Shown here: piece after piece, positions 34,412-43,559 of the stretch
How positions within the stretch are numbered: the first letter of the stretch is position 1
How the letters are laid out: each line of letters begins with the position of its first letter
Source: Kaistella sp.
GTDB lineage: Bacteria; Bacteroidota; Bacteroidia; Flavobacteriales; Weeksellaceae
Direction of reading: 5' to 3'
NCBI GenBank assembly: GCA_019459085.1
Contig: JAIBEW010000003.1
Location: 171,283 to 235,282 of the forward strand
Length of the DNA: 64,000 nt
Notes under the pieces: generated by a model
The model's database searches: none
Seen by the model: the letters and a program-made list of their open reading frames with translations, nothing else
What the model was told of the DNA's origin: nothing
Made by a program: the position numbers and the translations under genes

Positions 34412-35992
34412 ATGAAAGATTTTGCCCAACTCATCAATACCCTCGACAGTACGAACAAGACCAATGCAAAAGTGGATGCAATGGTCTATTACCTGCAGAC
34501 CGCAAATTCAAGCGACCGTCTGTGGTTCCTGGCGCTGTTTACGGGGAAAAGACCCAAAAGGCCGGTCAATACCAATCTTCTGAAACAGTGGGCACTCGAA
34601 ATCACCGGGCTTCCCGAATGGCTGTTTGTGGAATCGTATTCTTCAGTGGGCGATCTGGGTGAAACCTTATCCCTCATCTTACCCAATCCGAATGAATCCA
34701 TCGAAAAGACGCTTACCCAATGGATGGCCGAACTGATTGCCTTGAAGGATCTGACTGATGACGAAAAGAAAGCCTATGTACTGGAATCCTGGAACGGACT
34801 CAACCACCTCGAGCGTTTTATATTCAATAAGCTTATCGGCGGAAGCTTCCGCATCGGCGTATCGAAGAAACTGTTGATCAACGCGCTTTCCAAATATTCG
34901 GGCATCGATGCGAATATTCTGATGCACAGCATCATGGGGAAATGGAAGATCGAGGAAGAAGATTTTGAAAACCTCATTCAGGGAACCAATATAAATCCCG
35001 ATGATTCCAAACCCTATCCGTTCTGTCTCGCGTATCCGCTCGAAAAGGAGATCGAAGAACTCGGCGACCGCCAAAACTGGCAGGCGGAATACAAATGGGA
35101 CGGCATCCGTGGGCAGTTCATCAAAAGAAATGATGAGGTCTTCATCTGGTCCCGCGGTGAGGAACTCGTGACCGAACAGTTTCCGGAAGTCGTATCCGCC
35201 CTGAATGAAATGACAGGCAATTTTGTCATCGACGGCGAAATTCTTGTCGTGAAAGACGGTCAGGTGATGAATTTCAATGAACTCCAGAAACGTCTGAACC
35301 GCAAGACCATTCCGAAGAGGATGCTCGAAGAACTCCCTGTAAAGATATTCGTCTATGATATCCTGGAACTGGAAGGGGAGGATCTCCGTGAAAAACCCCT
35401 CACCGAGCGCCGCCTTCTTTTGGAAAGCCTTATCAAAGACCATCCGACCGGAAACATCCTGATTTCAGAAATCGTAGATACAGAAACTTGGGAGGAGCTC
35501 ACTGAGATCCGTGAACGTTCAAGAGACAACAATTCCGAAGGCATTATGCTGAAAGAAATAAACTCCCATTACCACGCCGGAAGGAAAAAAGGCGACTGGT
35601 GGAAATGGAAGGTGAGCCCGCTCACGATTGATGCGGTTCTCATCTATGCGCAGAAGGGATCGGGAAGACGAAGCAGCTACTACACCGATTATACGTTTGC
35701 GGTAAAAAGCGGTGAGAATCTCGTGACCATCGCTAAAGCCTACTCAGGACTTACCGATAAGGAGATCATGGAAGTGAGCAGATTCGTGAACAAGAATGCG
35801 ATTGAGAAATTCGGCCCGGTCCGTACCGTAAAGCCTGAACTGGTATTCGAGATCGCTTTTGAAGGAATAGGTTTCAGTAGCCGCCACAAGAGTGGGGTGG
35901 CCGTGCGCTTTCCGAGGATTGTCCGCTGGCGGAAAGACAAAACCGTAGAGGAGATCGATGATATAGAAGAAATCAAAAAACTCATAAAATAA
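34412..35992 (+). CDS. ATP-dependent DNA ligase
   Basis: The 526-residue enzyme joins DNA nicks using ATP, separately from the NAD-dependent LigA used in replication. The adenylation motif is EYKWDGIRGQ with the catalytic Lys at residue 228. The N-terminal alpha-helical domain covers about 1-200, the nucleotidyltransferase domain about 200-410 (VIDGEIL, SEGIMLK, GDWWKWK), and the OB domain the rest. It is the second gene of the repair cluster and probably acts with the exonuclease, helicase and PdeM. Confidence 0.95.
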   Translation: MKDFAQLINTLDSTNKTNAKVDAMVYYLQTANSSDRLWFLALFTGKRPKRPVNTNLLKQWALEITGLPEWLFVESYSSVGDLGETLSLILPNPNESIEKTLTQWMAELIALKDLTDDEKKAYVLESWNGLNHLERFIFNKLIGGSFRIGVSKKLLINALSKYSGIDANILMHSIMGKWKIEEEDFENLIQGTNINPDDSKPYPFCLAYPLEKEIEELGDRQNWQAEYKWDGIRGQFIKRNDEVFIWSRGEELVTEQFPEVVSALNEMTGNFVIDGEILVVKDGQVMNFNELQKRLNRKTIPKRMLEELPVKIFVYDILELEGEDLREKPLTERRLLLESLIKDHPTGNILISEIVDTETWEELTEIRERSRDNNSEGIMLKEINSHYHAGRKKGDWWKWKVSPLTIDAVLIYAQKGSGRRSSYYTDYTFAVKSGENLVTIAKAYSGLTDKEIMEVSRFVNKNAIEKFGPVRTVKPELVFEIAFEGIGFSSRHKSGVAVRFPRIVRWRKDKTVEEIDDIEEIKKLIK

Positions 35993-36021
35993 AAGTCAGA
36001 TTTTGACTGCTTAAAACGTAT

Positions 36022-38475
36022 ATGTCCGAGAAATTCCGGAATTCCGACGGCTATCAGATCATTCAGAAATGGATGGAATCCAAGAATATGGAACCTTTCG
36101 GTTTTCAGGCAGAAACCTGGTACAAATATTCCCGCAATTACTCCGGAATGGTCATCGCACCCACCGGCTTCGGAAAGACGTTTTCGGCATTTCTGGCGGT
36201 CGTCATCGATTTCATGAACCATCCGGAACAATATAAGCACGGCATGAAACTGCTCTGGATCACGCCGCTGCGGGCGCTGGCCAAAGACATTGCCAAAGCC
36301 ATGAGCGAAGCGCTCGAAGAAATCGGCCTCGACTGGGAAGTAGACGTAAGGAACGGCGATACACCGAAAGACATCCGCGCGAAGCAGACCAAAAAAATGC
36401 CCGATATTCTCATCATCACGCCCGAAAGCCTCCATCTGCTGCTGGCTCAGAAAAACCATCTTAATTTCTTTAAGAACCTTCAGTGCATCGTAGTCGATGA
36501 ATGGCATGAACTGCTGAGTTCCAAACGCGGTGTCATGACCGAACTGGCACTATCCCGAATCTTCAGCTACCGGAAAGACCTCAGAATATGGGGAATAACG
36601 GCTACTATTGGAAATCTTGATCAGGCTATGGAGGTGCTTATTCCCTATGATCTCAAAAAGACTAAAGTGGTCGCAAAGGAGAAGAAGAAGATCGAGATCC
36701 ATTCTGTGTTCCCTGATGATCTTGAAATTCTTCCGTGGGCCGGTCACTTGGGAACCAAACTCGCCGACAAAATCATTCCGATCATTCTCGCCAGCAACAC
36801 GACTTTGGTATTCACGAATACGCGCAGTCAGGCCGAAATGTGGTATCAGGTGCTGCTCACCGTGCATCCTGATTTTGCCGGCCAGATCGCGATTCACCAC
36901 AGTTCTGTCGATAAAGACATCCGCATCTGGATCGAAGAAAACCTTTCTTCTGGATATCTGAAGGCAGTCATTTCCACTTCTTCACTGGATCTTGGCGTCG
37001 ATTTTAAACCTGTTGATACAGTGATTCAGGTCGGTTCCAGCAAAGGGATTGCGCGTTTTTTACAGCGCGCCGGCCGAAGCGGACATTCACCATTCGAGAC
37101 TTCAAAGATTTATTTCGTTCCGACGCATTCTCTGGAACTCATTGAAGTCGCGGCTTTAAAGGAGGCCGTAAAACAGAACCGCATTGAACCAAGGGAGCCT
37201 TTGGTCTTGTGTTACGACGTTTTGCTTCAGTTCGTCATGACTTTGGCAGTGGGGATGGGTTTCGAGGAAAAAGAAACGTACCAACAGATTGTCGGGACCC
37301 ACGCTTTCAGAGAAGTCACGCCTGAAGACTGGAACTGGATCCTGTCTTTCATCACGGTAGGCGGAAAACTGAAAAACTATGAAGAATACCACAAGGTCGT
37401 GGTGGAGGATGGTTTGTATAAAGTTGTATCCCGCAGAATTGCGATGCTGCACCGTTTTAATATCGGAGCCATCGTAAGCGATTCGATGATGAAGGTAAAG
37501 TTCTTTAGCGGCGGTTATGTCGGCATGATCGAGGAATATTTCATATCGAAACTCAAGAAGAACGACCGATTTGTTCTGGCCGGAAGAGTGCTTGAAGTTT
37601 CCCATATCAAGGAAATGACCGTATTTGTCCGAAACTCTTCCGGAAAAGCCATCGTCCCGAGTTATCTGGGTGGAAGACTGCCACTTTCCTCCTCATTGAG
37701 CGGTTTTCTACGACAGAAACTTTCAGAATCACTCGATGCAAAATCTTCCGAAAAAGAACTGAAATTCTTGCATCCGCTCCTGGTCAGCCAGCAGGAAAAT
37801 TCCCATATCCCGAAAGAGGATGATTTTCTGGTGGAAAAGATAAAGACCCGGGAAGGGTTCCATCTCTTCATGTATCCGTTTGAAGGGCGGCTTCTGCACG
37901 AGATCATGGCTGCTTTGGTCGCCTACCGCATCTCGAAGATCTCGCCGATCTCTTTTTCGATGGCGATGAACGATTACGGTTTTGAACTGTTCTCAAAACT
38001 CGAAATTCCCGTGGATGACAGCAACATTCAGGAAATACTCAGCAAAGAAAATCTGATCAAAGATGTATTGAGTTCGGTAAACTCTACCGAAATGGCAAGA
38101 AGGAAATTCCGTGACATCGCTGTGATCTCGGGAATGGTCATCCGCAATTACCCGGGACAGCAGAAAAACAATAAAAACCTGCAGTCATCAGCCGGACTTA
38201 TCTTTAATGTGCTCGAGGATTATGATCCACAGAACCTGCTTCTGAAACAGGCGTATGCGGAAGTATTCTTTCAGCAGATTGATGAAGCAAGACTTGCACA
38301 GGCGTTCAACAGGATCCACGACAGCCGGATCATTGTGAAGCATTCGAATGCCTTTACACCGCTGAGTTTCCCGATTAAAGTCGACAGTATGCGCCAAAGT
38401 CTGAGCAGCGAGGAACTCTCGGCAAGGATTTTGAGGCTTAAGACCGAAGCCATGAAAAAAAGACTCCGGAAATGA
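36022..38475 (+). CDS. Ligase-associated DEXH-box helicase (Lhr-like)
   Basis: The 817-residue helicase has Walker A APTGFGKTFSAF (residues 46-57), the DEWH box in VVDEWHELLSS, motif III-like GITATIG, and motif VI QRAGRSGHSPFE. The C-terminal 400 residues form the winged-helix and beta regions of the Lhr family. It should translocate on single-stranded DNA during repair. It starts 29 bases after the ligase gene, and its stop overlaps the start of pdeM by four bases. Confidence 0.94.
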   Translation: MSEKFRNSDGYQIIQKWMESKNMEPFGFQAETWYKYSRNYSGMVIAPTGFGKTFSAFLAVVIDFMNHPEQYKHGMKLLWITPLRALAKDIAKAMSEALEEIGLDWEVDVRNGDTPKDIRAKQTKKMPDILIITPESLHLLLAQKNHLNFFKNLQCIVVDEWHELLSSKRGVMTELALSRIFSYRKDLRIWGITATIGNLDQAMEVLIPYDLKKTKVVAKEKKKIEIHSVFPDDLEILPWAGHLGTKLADKIIPIILASNTTLVFTNTRSQAEMWYQVLLTVHPDFAGQIAIHHSSVDKDIRIWIEENLSSGYLKAVISTSSLDLGVDFKPVDTVIQVGSSKGIARFLQRAGRSGHSPFETSKIYFVPTHSLELIEVAALKEAVKQNRIEPREPLVLCYDVLLQFVMTLAVGMGFEEKETYQQIVGTHAFREVTPEDWNWILSFITVGGKLKNYEEYHKVVVEDGLYKVVSRRIAMLHRFNIGAIVSDSMMKVKFFSGGYVGMIEEYFISKLKKNDRFVLAGRVLEVSHIKEMTVFVRNSSGKAIVPSYLGGRLPLSSSLSGFLRQKLSESLDAKSSEKELKFLHPLLVSQQENSHIPKEDDFLVEKIKTREGFHLFMYPFEGRLLHEIMAALVAYRISKISPISFSMAMNDYGFELFSKLEIPVDDSNIQEILSKENLIKDVLSSVNSTEMARRKFRDIAVISGMVIRNYPGQQKNNKNLQSSAGLIFNVLEDYDPQNLLLKQAYAEVFFQQIDEARLAQAFNRIHDSRIIVKHSNAFTPLSFPIKVDSMRQSLSSEELSARILRLKTEAMKKRLRK

Positions 38476-39137
38476 CGCTGAAAACTATCACGAAAACCAT
38501 CAGAAACGAAGAATTCACCTTTACCAATGAACGGGCACTCTTCTGGACCAGAGAGATGACCCTAATCCTGAGCGATCTTCATGTGGGGAAGACTGCCTAT
38601 TTCCGAAAAAATGGAATTCCGGTGCCTTCAGACATTCTGAGTGATGATTTGGCACGTCTTGGAGCACTCATCGAACATTTTAACGCCGAACAGATCATCA
38701 TTGTTGGAGATTTTCTGCACGCCGGCAAGAATTCCGATTATACGATTTTTGAAGAATGGCAACAGCAGTTTCCCCAGGTCCGCATCAGGATCATCAAAGG
38801 GAATCATGATGTGTTTAAAGCTTCCTTTCTGGAAAAGAAATCCATAGAAATTTGCGGTTCAGAACTTGAAATACTGCCTTTTACCTTCATTCATGAGCCG
38901 GAAGACAGGGAAGGGAGTTTCTTGGTATCTGGACATCTGCATCCGGGAATTACGCTGAAACTGGAACGGAATAAAAGCGTGAGTTTGCCGTGCTACCGGT
39001 ATTCTGAGACCCAACTCGTTCTTCCTGCGTTCAGCAGGTTTACCGGCCTTGATACGAAATCCTGCGGCGAATATCACTGCATTGCCTTTTCCGAGAACCT
39101 GATCTTTGAAATGGACGGTTCCGGACAGTTTTCCTGA
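38472..39137 (+). CDS. pdeM: Ligase-associated DNA damage response endonuclease PdeM
   Basis: The 221-residue calcineurin-like phosphoesterase has the metal-binding motifs LILSDLHVGKT (near 29-39), IIVGDFLHAG, IKGNHDVF and VSGHLHPG, the complete DxH / GD / GNHD / GHxH set. The DNA substrate is known for relatives of the ligase cluster and is inherited here by homology. It closes the four-gene cluster; the next gene starts 74 bases later. Confidence 0.93.
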   Translation: MTLKTITKTIRNEEFTFTNERALFWTREMTLILSDLHVGKTAYFRKNGIPVPSDILSDDLARLGALIEHFNAEQIIIVGDFLHAGKNSDYTIFEEWQQQFPQVRIRIIKGNHDVFKASFLEKKSIEICGSELEILPFTFIHEPEDREGSFLVSGHLHPGITLKLERNKSVSLPCYRYSETQLVLPAFSRFTGLDTKSCGEYHCIAFSENLIFEMDGSGQFS

Positions 39138-39211
39138 TCAGGACAAAAATGGAACATTAATTGTTTGTTCAAAACCGTCTTTCAACAAGATATTCACATA
39201 AAAATTACCAA

Positions 39212-39580
39212 ATGATTTCAAAAATTAATGACCTTCCCGGCAATATGATCGGCTTCCGCGCTACGGGCGATGTAACTGCAGAAGATTTTCAGAACACCGT
39301 GATTCCTGAAGTAAAGGAATTCCTTAAAACCCAGGACCAACTGAACTACATGCTCGTGCTGGACACGGATGTTAAAAATTTCACTTCCGGTGCCTGGATT
39401 TCCGATGCCTGGCTCGGCCTGAAGGAACTCACCAAATGGAACCGTTCGGCGATCATTTCAGATTCCAAAACGATCAAAGTGGTTACCGATATTTTCAGCA
39501 AAGTGATGATCGGGGAGTTCAAAGTCTTTGAACACAGCGACTATGACGCTGCTGTAGCCTGGGTATCAGATCAAAATTAA
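39212..39580 (+). CDS. STAS/SpoIIAA-like domain protein
   Basis: The 122-residue soluble protein (MISKINDLPGNMIGFRATGD, then MLVLDTDVKNFT and AVAWVSDQN) matches the SpoIIAA-like family of stand-alone STAS-fold proteins. Relatives bind nucleotides or lipids; the function here is unknown. I chose the ATG at 39212 since the upstream 17 codons do not look coding and this is where the family fold starts. It is 21 bp before the FMN-binding protein and the two may be cotranscribed. Confidence 0.75.
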   Translation: MISKINDLPGNMIGFRATGDVTAEDFQNTVIPEVKEFLKTQDQLNYMLVLDTDVKNFTSGAWISDAWLGLKELTKWNRSAIISDSKTIKVVTDIFSKVMIGEFKVFEHSDYDAAVAWVSDQN

Positions 39581-39601
39581 CCACATTAAAAATATACAAT
39601 T

Positions 39602-40120
39602 ATGTCAGAAGCAATTTCACCAAAAGAAAACCTTACCAGTGAGCAGGCCATCAAAAAGATGAAAGAACTTGCAGAAGCGGCAGGGAACTGTTTTTTCACC
39701 ACCAATATTGATTCCAATCTTCCGCATACGCGTCCGATGGCGCTTCAGGAAGTTTGCGAGCATGGTAACCTCTGGTTCATCAGTTCATCAGAAAGTCATA
39801 AGAACGAAGAGATCTCCAACGATGCCAGAGTACAGCTCTATTTTCAGAACAACGGCAAGTACGAATATCTTTATGTTTTGGGTCAGGCGTCCATTCACAA
39901 AGATCCTGCCTTGATCGAGAAATACTGGACTGATTTCGCCAACGCTTGGTTCGACGGGAAAGATGATCCGAGAGTGACCATTATCCGTGTGAAACCGGTG
40001 GATTCATACTATTACGAAACGAAAGAGAACAAACTCGTAGCCATGGCAAAAATGCTGTTGGTAGCTGCTACCGGTGCCAAAATGGAAGACGGAGGAGTAG
40101 AAGGGAAATTGGAAATATAA
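39602..40120 (+). CDS. Pyridoxamine 5'-phosphate oxidase-like FMN-binding protein (general stress type)
   Basis: The 172-residue split-barrel flavoprotein shows FTTNIDSNLPHTRPMALQEV, NLWFISSSESHKNEEI and ARVQLYFQNN, the usual FMN-pocket segments of the general stress protein 26 group. The last 30 residues are a helical tail. It may act as a flavin-dependent reductase or redox sensor in stress; the substrate is unknown. Real PdxH is longer with a conserved C-terminus that is not seen here. Confidence 0.85.
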   Translation: MSEAISPKENLTSEQAIKKMKELAEAAGNCFFTTNIDSNLPHTRPMALQEVCEHGNLWFISSSESHKNEEISNDARVQLYFQNNGKYEYLYVLGQASIHKDPALIEKYWTDFANAWFDGKDDPRVTIIRVKPVDSYYYETKENKLVAMAKMLLVAATGAKMEDGGVEGKLEI

Positions 40121-40158
40121 AGTTTCATAAAAAATTCTGATTTTTAAAATAAAGTTTT

Positions 40159-40166
40159 TACATTTG
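40159..40166 (+). promoter_or_regulatory. his operon promoter -7 box (TACATTTG)
   Basis: Full match to TAnnTTTG, 21 bases before the leader peptide ATG, giving a transcript start near 40172. The -33 region is AT-rich without a clear TTTG. Confidence 0.6.
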
Positions 40167-40186
40167 TCCCCTCAAAACAAAACCGA

Positions 40187-40240
40187 ATGTTCAATCAGTT
40201 ACATCATCATCATTTTCATACTTGCACTCACGCGAGCTGA
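40187..40240 (+). CDS. hisL: Histidine operon leader peptide (attenuator peptide), 17 residues
   Basis: The 18-codon ORF ATG...TGA encodes MFNQLHHHHFHTCTHAS, with six His codons in the last twelve, four of them consecutive. It lies between a TAnnTTTG promoter box and a strong intrinsic terminator, 120 bases before hisG. This is the layout of a ribosome-mediated attenuator: stalling at His codons when histidyl-tRNA is scarce would keep the terminator from forming. It is easily missed because of its length. The symbol is given by role, not by sequence homology. Confidence 0.88.
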   Translation: MFNQLHHHHFHTCTHAS

Positions 40241-40270
40241 TCATGATATGCTGTAAAATCAAAAATATCT

Positions 40271-40310
40271 AATCCCGCCTGAGTAAATCAGACGGGATTT
40301 TTCTTTTTTT
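40271..40310 (+). terminator. his attenuator terminator hairpin
   Basis: Stem AATCCCGCCTGA pairs with TCAGACGGGATT (one C-A mismatch), loop GTAAA, followed by TTTTCTTTTTTT. It lies between the leader peptide and hisG with no gene ending there, so it must act inside the his transcript. Confidence 0.88.
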
Positions 40311-40359
40311 CAAATCATCTTTCTCCCTTCGGTTTACTCATGCATCTTTAAAAGTAATT

Positions 40360-41217
40360 ATGAGTAAACTTAAAATAGCCCTGCAGAAAAGTGGCAGGCT
40401 CAGCGAAAAATCGGTGGCGCTTCTGGAGGAATGCGGGCTGAAATTTCCCAACGGTGGTGGAAAACTCATCACCGAATCCAGCAATTTCCCGGTCGAAATA
40501 CTTTTTCTGCGCGATGATGATATTCCGCAGTATGTAGAGCAGAAGGTGGCCCATATCGGCATCATCGGCGAAAACGTTTTGCTGGAAAGCCGTAAAGACA
40601 TCAGCATTTCCGAAAAACTGAACTTTTCCGGCTGCAGGCTCAGTCTGGCCGTTCCTAAAGAGATTGATTATGAAGGCCTGAGTTACTTCAACGGAAGGAA
40701 AATAGCAACGACCTATCCCAATATTCTTAGTGGTTATTTAGCGGAAAACGGAATCAGTGCAACGGTAGAAGTGATCTCGGGCAGTGTGGAAATAGCTCCC
40801 GGAATTGGTCTTTCAGATGGCATTTGCGACATTGTTAGCAGTGGATCCACCTTGCTGTCTAACGGACTCCGGGAAGTGGACTCCGTTTTAAGAAGTCAGG
40901 CTGTGATGGTTTCCAACAAAAATCTTGACCCGGAAATTCAGTTGATTTTAGACCGGCTGCTGTTCCGCATTCGGGCGGTTCGAAAAGCCAAAGAGAACAA
41001 ATATATCCTGCTCAATTCCCCGAACGGGAGACTTGAGGAAATCATCCGCATTCTTCCGGGAATGAATAGTCCAACAATACTTCCGCTGGCGAAAGAGGGT
41101 TGGAGCAGCCTCCATTCAGTGATCAGTGAAGAAAAGTTCTGGGAGATTATCGACGAACTGAAAGAGGCGGGTGCCGAAGGAATTCTCGTGGTTCCTATTG
41201 AAAAAATGATTCTTTAA
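40360..41217 (+). CDS. hisG: ATP phosphoribosyltransferase (long form)
   Basis: First step of histidine synthesis: ATP plus PRPP to phosphoribosyl-ATP. The 285-residue length is the long form, with two catalytic sub-domains and a C-terminal ACT-like domain (last 75 residues) that usually binds histidine for feedback inhibition; no HisZ is needed. Motifs include KIALQKSGRLSE at the N-terminus and LSDGICDIVSSGSTL, the PRPP-binding region. It is the first gene of the operon after the attenuator. Confidence 0.95.
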   Translation: MSKLKIALQKSGRLSEKSVALLEECGLKFPNGGGKLITESSNFPVEILFLRDDDIPQYVEQKVAHIGIIGENVLLESRKDISISEKLNFSGCRLSLAVPKEIDYEGLSYFNGRKIATTYPNILSGYLAENGISATVEVISGSVEIAPGIGLSDGICDIVSSGSTLLSNGLREVDSVLRSQAVMVSNKNLDPEIQLILDRLLFRIRAVRKAKENKYILLNSPNGRLEEIIRILPGMNSPTILPLAKEGWSSLHSVISEEKFWEIIDELKEAGAEGILVVPIEKMIL

Positions 41218-41236
41218 ACCTTAAAATGTATTCCAA

Positions 41237-42532
41237 ATGAAAACCATTATCAATCCTGCATATAGCGAGTGGGAAAATTACTGTAAAAGACCGGTTCTTG
41301 TGCCTGCAGAAGACCTTGAAAATAAAGTGAAGGACATCATTGAGCAGGTAAAACTGGGGGGTGACCTTGCCGTAAAAAAATGGACGATGCTTTTTGACAA
41401 GGCCAGTGATGTGAATCTTAAAGTAAGTGCCGAAGAAATTGAGGAGGCAGAAACGGGTGTTCCTGAAGAACTGAAAAAAGCAATCGCTGTTGCTGCGGAC
41501 AATATCCGCACTTTTCACGAAACCCAGAAAATTGAAGAAGCAGTCGTGGAAACAATGCCCGGAGTGAAATGTTGGAGAAACAATGCAGCCATCGAAAAGG
41601 TGGGCCTCTATATTCCGGGTGGTTCCGCTCCGTTGTTCTCTACGGTTTTAATGCTGGGAATTCCGGCTCTGATTTCCGGCTGCAAAAGGATCGTGCTGTG
41701 TACACCGCCTGATGGGGATGGAAACATCAATCCTGCAGTTTTATACACGGCTTCTTTCCTCGGAATTAAAGAAATTTATAAAGTGGGCGGTGCACAGGCC
41801 ATCGCAGCTTTGGCTTACGGAACAGAAACGATTCCGAAAGTCGATAAAATCTTCGGACCCGGAAATCAGTATGTCACCAAAGCAAAAGAACTCATCCAGA
41901 AAAGCGGTGTAGCCATTGATTTGCCGGCCGGGCCAAGCGAAGTACTCGTGATTGCGGATGCTAATGCTGATGCCGATTTTGTGGCTTCGGATCTTCTTTC
42001 GCAAGCAGAACACGGACCGGACAGCCAGGTAGTGCTGCTGACAACCTGCAACGAACTTCTGGTACAGGTTAAAATAGCCCTGAAAGATCAGCTGCGCGTT
42101 TTACCAAGATCAGTTGTGGCTGAAAAAGCACTGGCGAACAGTTTCGCAGTTGTTTTCGAGAACCTGAGGGATTGTATTGAATTCTCTAACGTCTATGCTC
42201 CTGAGCATTTGATTTTAGCTGTGGATAAAGCCGAGAATTATGCAGCGCAGATCCGAAATGCAGGCTCTGTCTTCCTCGGAAAATATTCCTGCGAAAGTGC
42301 AGGTGATTATGCGAGCGGTACCAATCACACCTTACCTACCAATGGTTACGCCCGCAGCTACAGCGGCGTTTCCCTGGACAGTTTTGTAAAGAAAATCACG
42401 TTTCAGAACATCAGCAGAGAAGGACTGAAAAATATCGGAAATACGGTTGAGGTCATGGCGGAAGCTGAACAGCTCTGGGCGCACAAAAATGCAGTTTCAA
42501 TAAGATTAAAAAAACTCCGAGATGAAAATTGA
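41237..42532 (+). CDS. hisD: Histidinol dehydrogenase
   Basis: Catalyses the last two steps, histidinol to histidine with two NAD+. At 431 residues it has the usual length. Recognisable segments are GLYIPGGSAPLFSTVLMLGI, KIFGPGNQYVTKAK, LPAGPSEVLVIAD, LSQAEHGPDSQ (zinc ligands Gln and His) and the C-terminal GDYASGTNHTLPT with the other catalytic His. It starts 19 bp after hisG and overlaps hisC by 11 bp. Confidence 0.96.
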   Translation: MKTIINPAYSEWENYCKRPVLVPAEDLENKVKDIIEQVKLGGDLAVKKWTMLFDKASDVNLKVSAEEIEEAETGVPEELKKAIAVAADNIRTFHETQKIEEAVVETMPGVKCWRNNAAIEKVGLYIPGGSAPLFSTVLMLGIPALISGCKRIVLCTPPDGDGNINPAVLYTASFLGIKEIYKVGGAQAIAALAYGTETIPKVDKIFGPGNQYVTKAKELIQKSGVAIDLPAGPSEVLVIADANADADFVASDLLSQAEHGPDSQVVLLTTCNELLVQVKIALKDQLRVLPRSVVAEKALANSFAVVFENLRDCIEFSNVYAPEHLILAVDKAENYAAQIRNAGSVFLGKYSCESAGDYASGTNHTLPTNGYARSYSGVSLDSFVKKITFQNISREGLKNIGNTVEVMAEAEQLWAHKNAVSIRLKKLRDEN

Positions 42533-43559
42533 TATTCACAAGCTTGTAAGAAAAAACATACAGAATCTGGCTCCATACTCCAGCGCGCGCGACGAATATT
42601 CCGGAAAGTCCGGCGTATTCCTGGATGCGAATGAAAATCCTTACGGAAGCAATAACCGTTATCCCGACCCGCAACAGAGTGCATTGAAAAAAAGACTGGC
42701 AGAACTGAAAAACATCAGTGCCGACAGTATTTTTATCGGGAATGGCAGCGATGAAGTCATTGATCTGGCGTTCCGGATTTTTTGTGAACCGAATCAGGAT
42801 AAGGCTTTAACTTTCAGTCCTACCTACGGCATGTACGAGGTTTCGGCTAAGATTAATGCCGTGGAACTCATAAAACTGCCTTTAGAAGAAGACTTTCAGA
42901 TAAACACCGGAGTTATGAAACCTTATTTAGAAGACAAATTCTTGAAACTCATTTTCATCTGTTCGCCGAACAACCCTACCGGAAATTTACTCCGTACCGG
43001 TGACATTGAATTTATACTTGATCGTTTTAACGGAGTCGTCATGATTGATGAAGCATACATTGATTTCTGTTCACAGGCTTCCTTTATCGAAAGACTGAAT
43101 AAATACCCCAATTTAATCGTGATACAGACCCTGAGTAAAGCATGGGGACTGGCCGGATTGCGTGTTGGAACCGCTTATATGAATACAAAGATGCTGTCGT
43201 ATTTCGACAGGGTTAAAGCGCCATATAATATCAGTGCTCTCAATCAGGAAACCGCGTTGCAAGCCCTGAAAAAGGAAGCAGATCATAAGAAGCAGATCAC
43301 GGAAATATTAAATGAAAAAGAGATTCTCCGTCATAAACTGATGCATTTAAAATGCATCAGAAAAGTATATCCTTCCGATGCCAACTTTCTTCTCGTGGAG
43401 GTTGAGGATGCTGACCGGCTTTACCACAAGCTAATTGAAAAGAAAATTATCATCAGAAACCGCAGTTTGGTCATTAAAAACGGGGTGCGGATTTCGGTCG
43501 GAACGCCTCAGGAAAACCAACAGCTCATAAACGCTCTAAAAGAAATTACAAATGACTAA
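42522..43559 (+). CDS. hisC: Histidinol-phosphate aminotransferase
   Basis: The 345-residue PLP enzyme converts imidazole acetol-phosphate to histidinol phosphate. It shows DANENPYGSNNRYPDPQQ, IFIGNGSDEVIDL, CSPNNPTGN and the PLP-Lys motif TLSKAWGLAGLRVG (Lys near 205), with NGVRISVGTPQENQ near the end. It overlaps hisD and, by eight bases, hisB. A second gene of the same family lies at 51045. Confidence 0.95.
   Translation: MKIDIHKLVRKNIQNLAPYSSARDEYSGKSGVFLDANENPYGSNNRYPDPQQSALKKRLAELKNISADSIFIGNGSDEVIDLAFRIFCEPNQDKALTFSPTYGMYEVSAKINAVELIKLPLEEDFQINTGVMKPYLEDKFLKLIFICSPNNPTGNLLRTGDIEFILDRFNGVVMIDEAYIDFCSQASFIERLNKYPNLIVIQTLSKAWGLAGLRVGTAYMNTKMLSYFDRVKAPYNISALNQETALQALKKEADHKKQITEILNEKEILRHKLMHLKCIRKVYPSDANFLLVEVEDADRLYHKLIEKKIIIRNRSLVIKNGVRISVGTPQENQQLINALKEITND

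Noticed and set aside
34679..36507. Antisense ORFs of about 250 codons over the ligase and helicase genes
   Set aside because: They are shadows of strongly conserved coding genes with typical reverse-frame composition.
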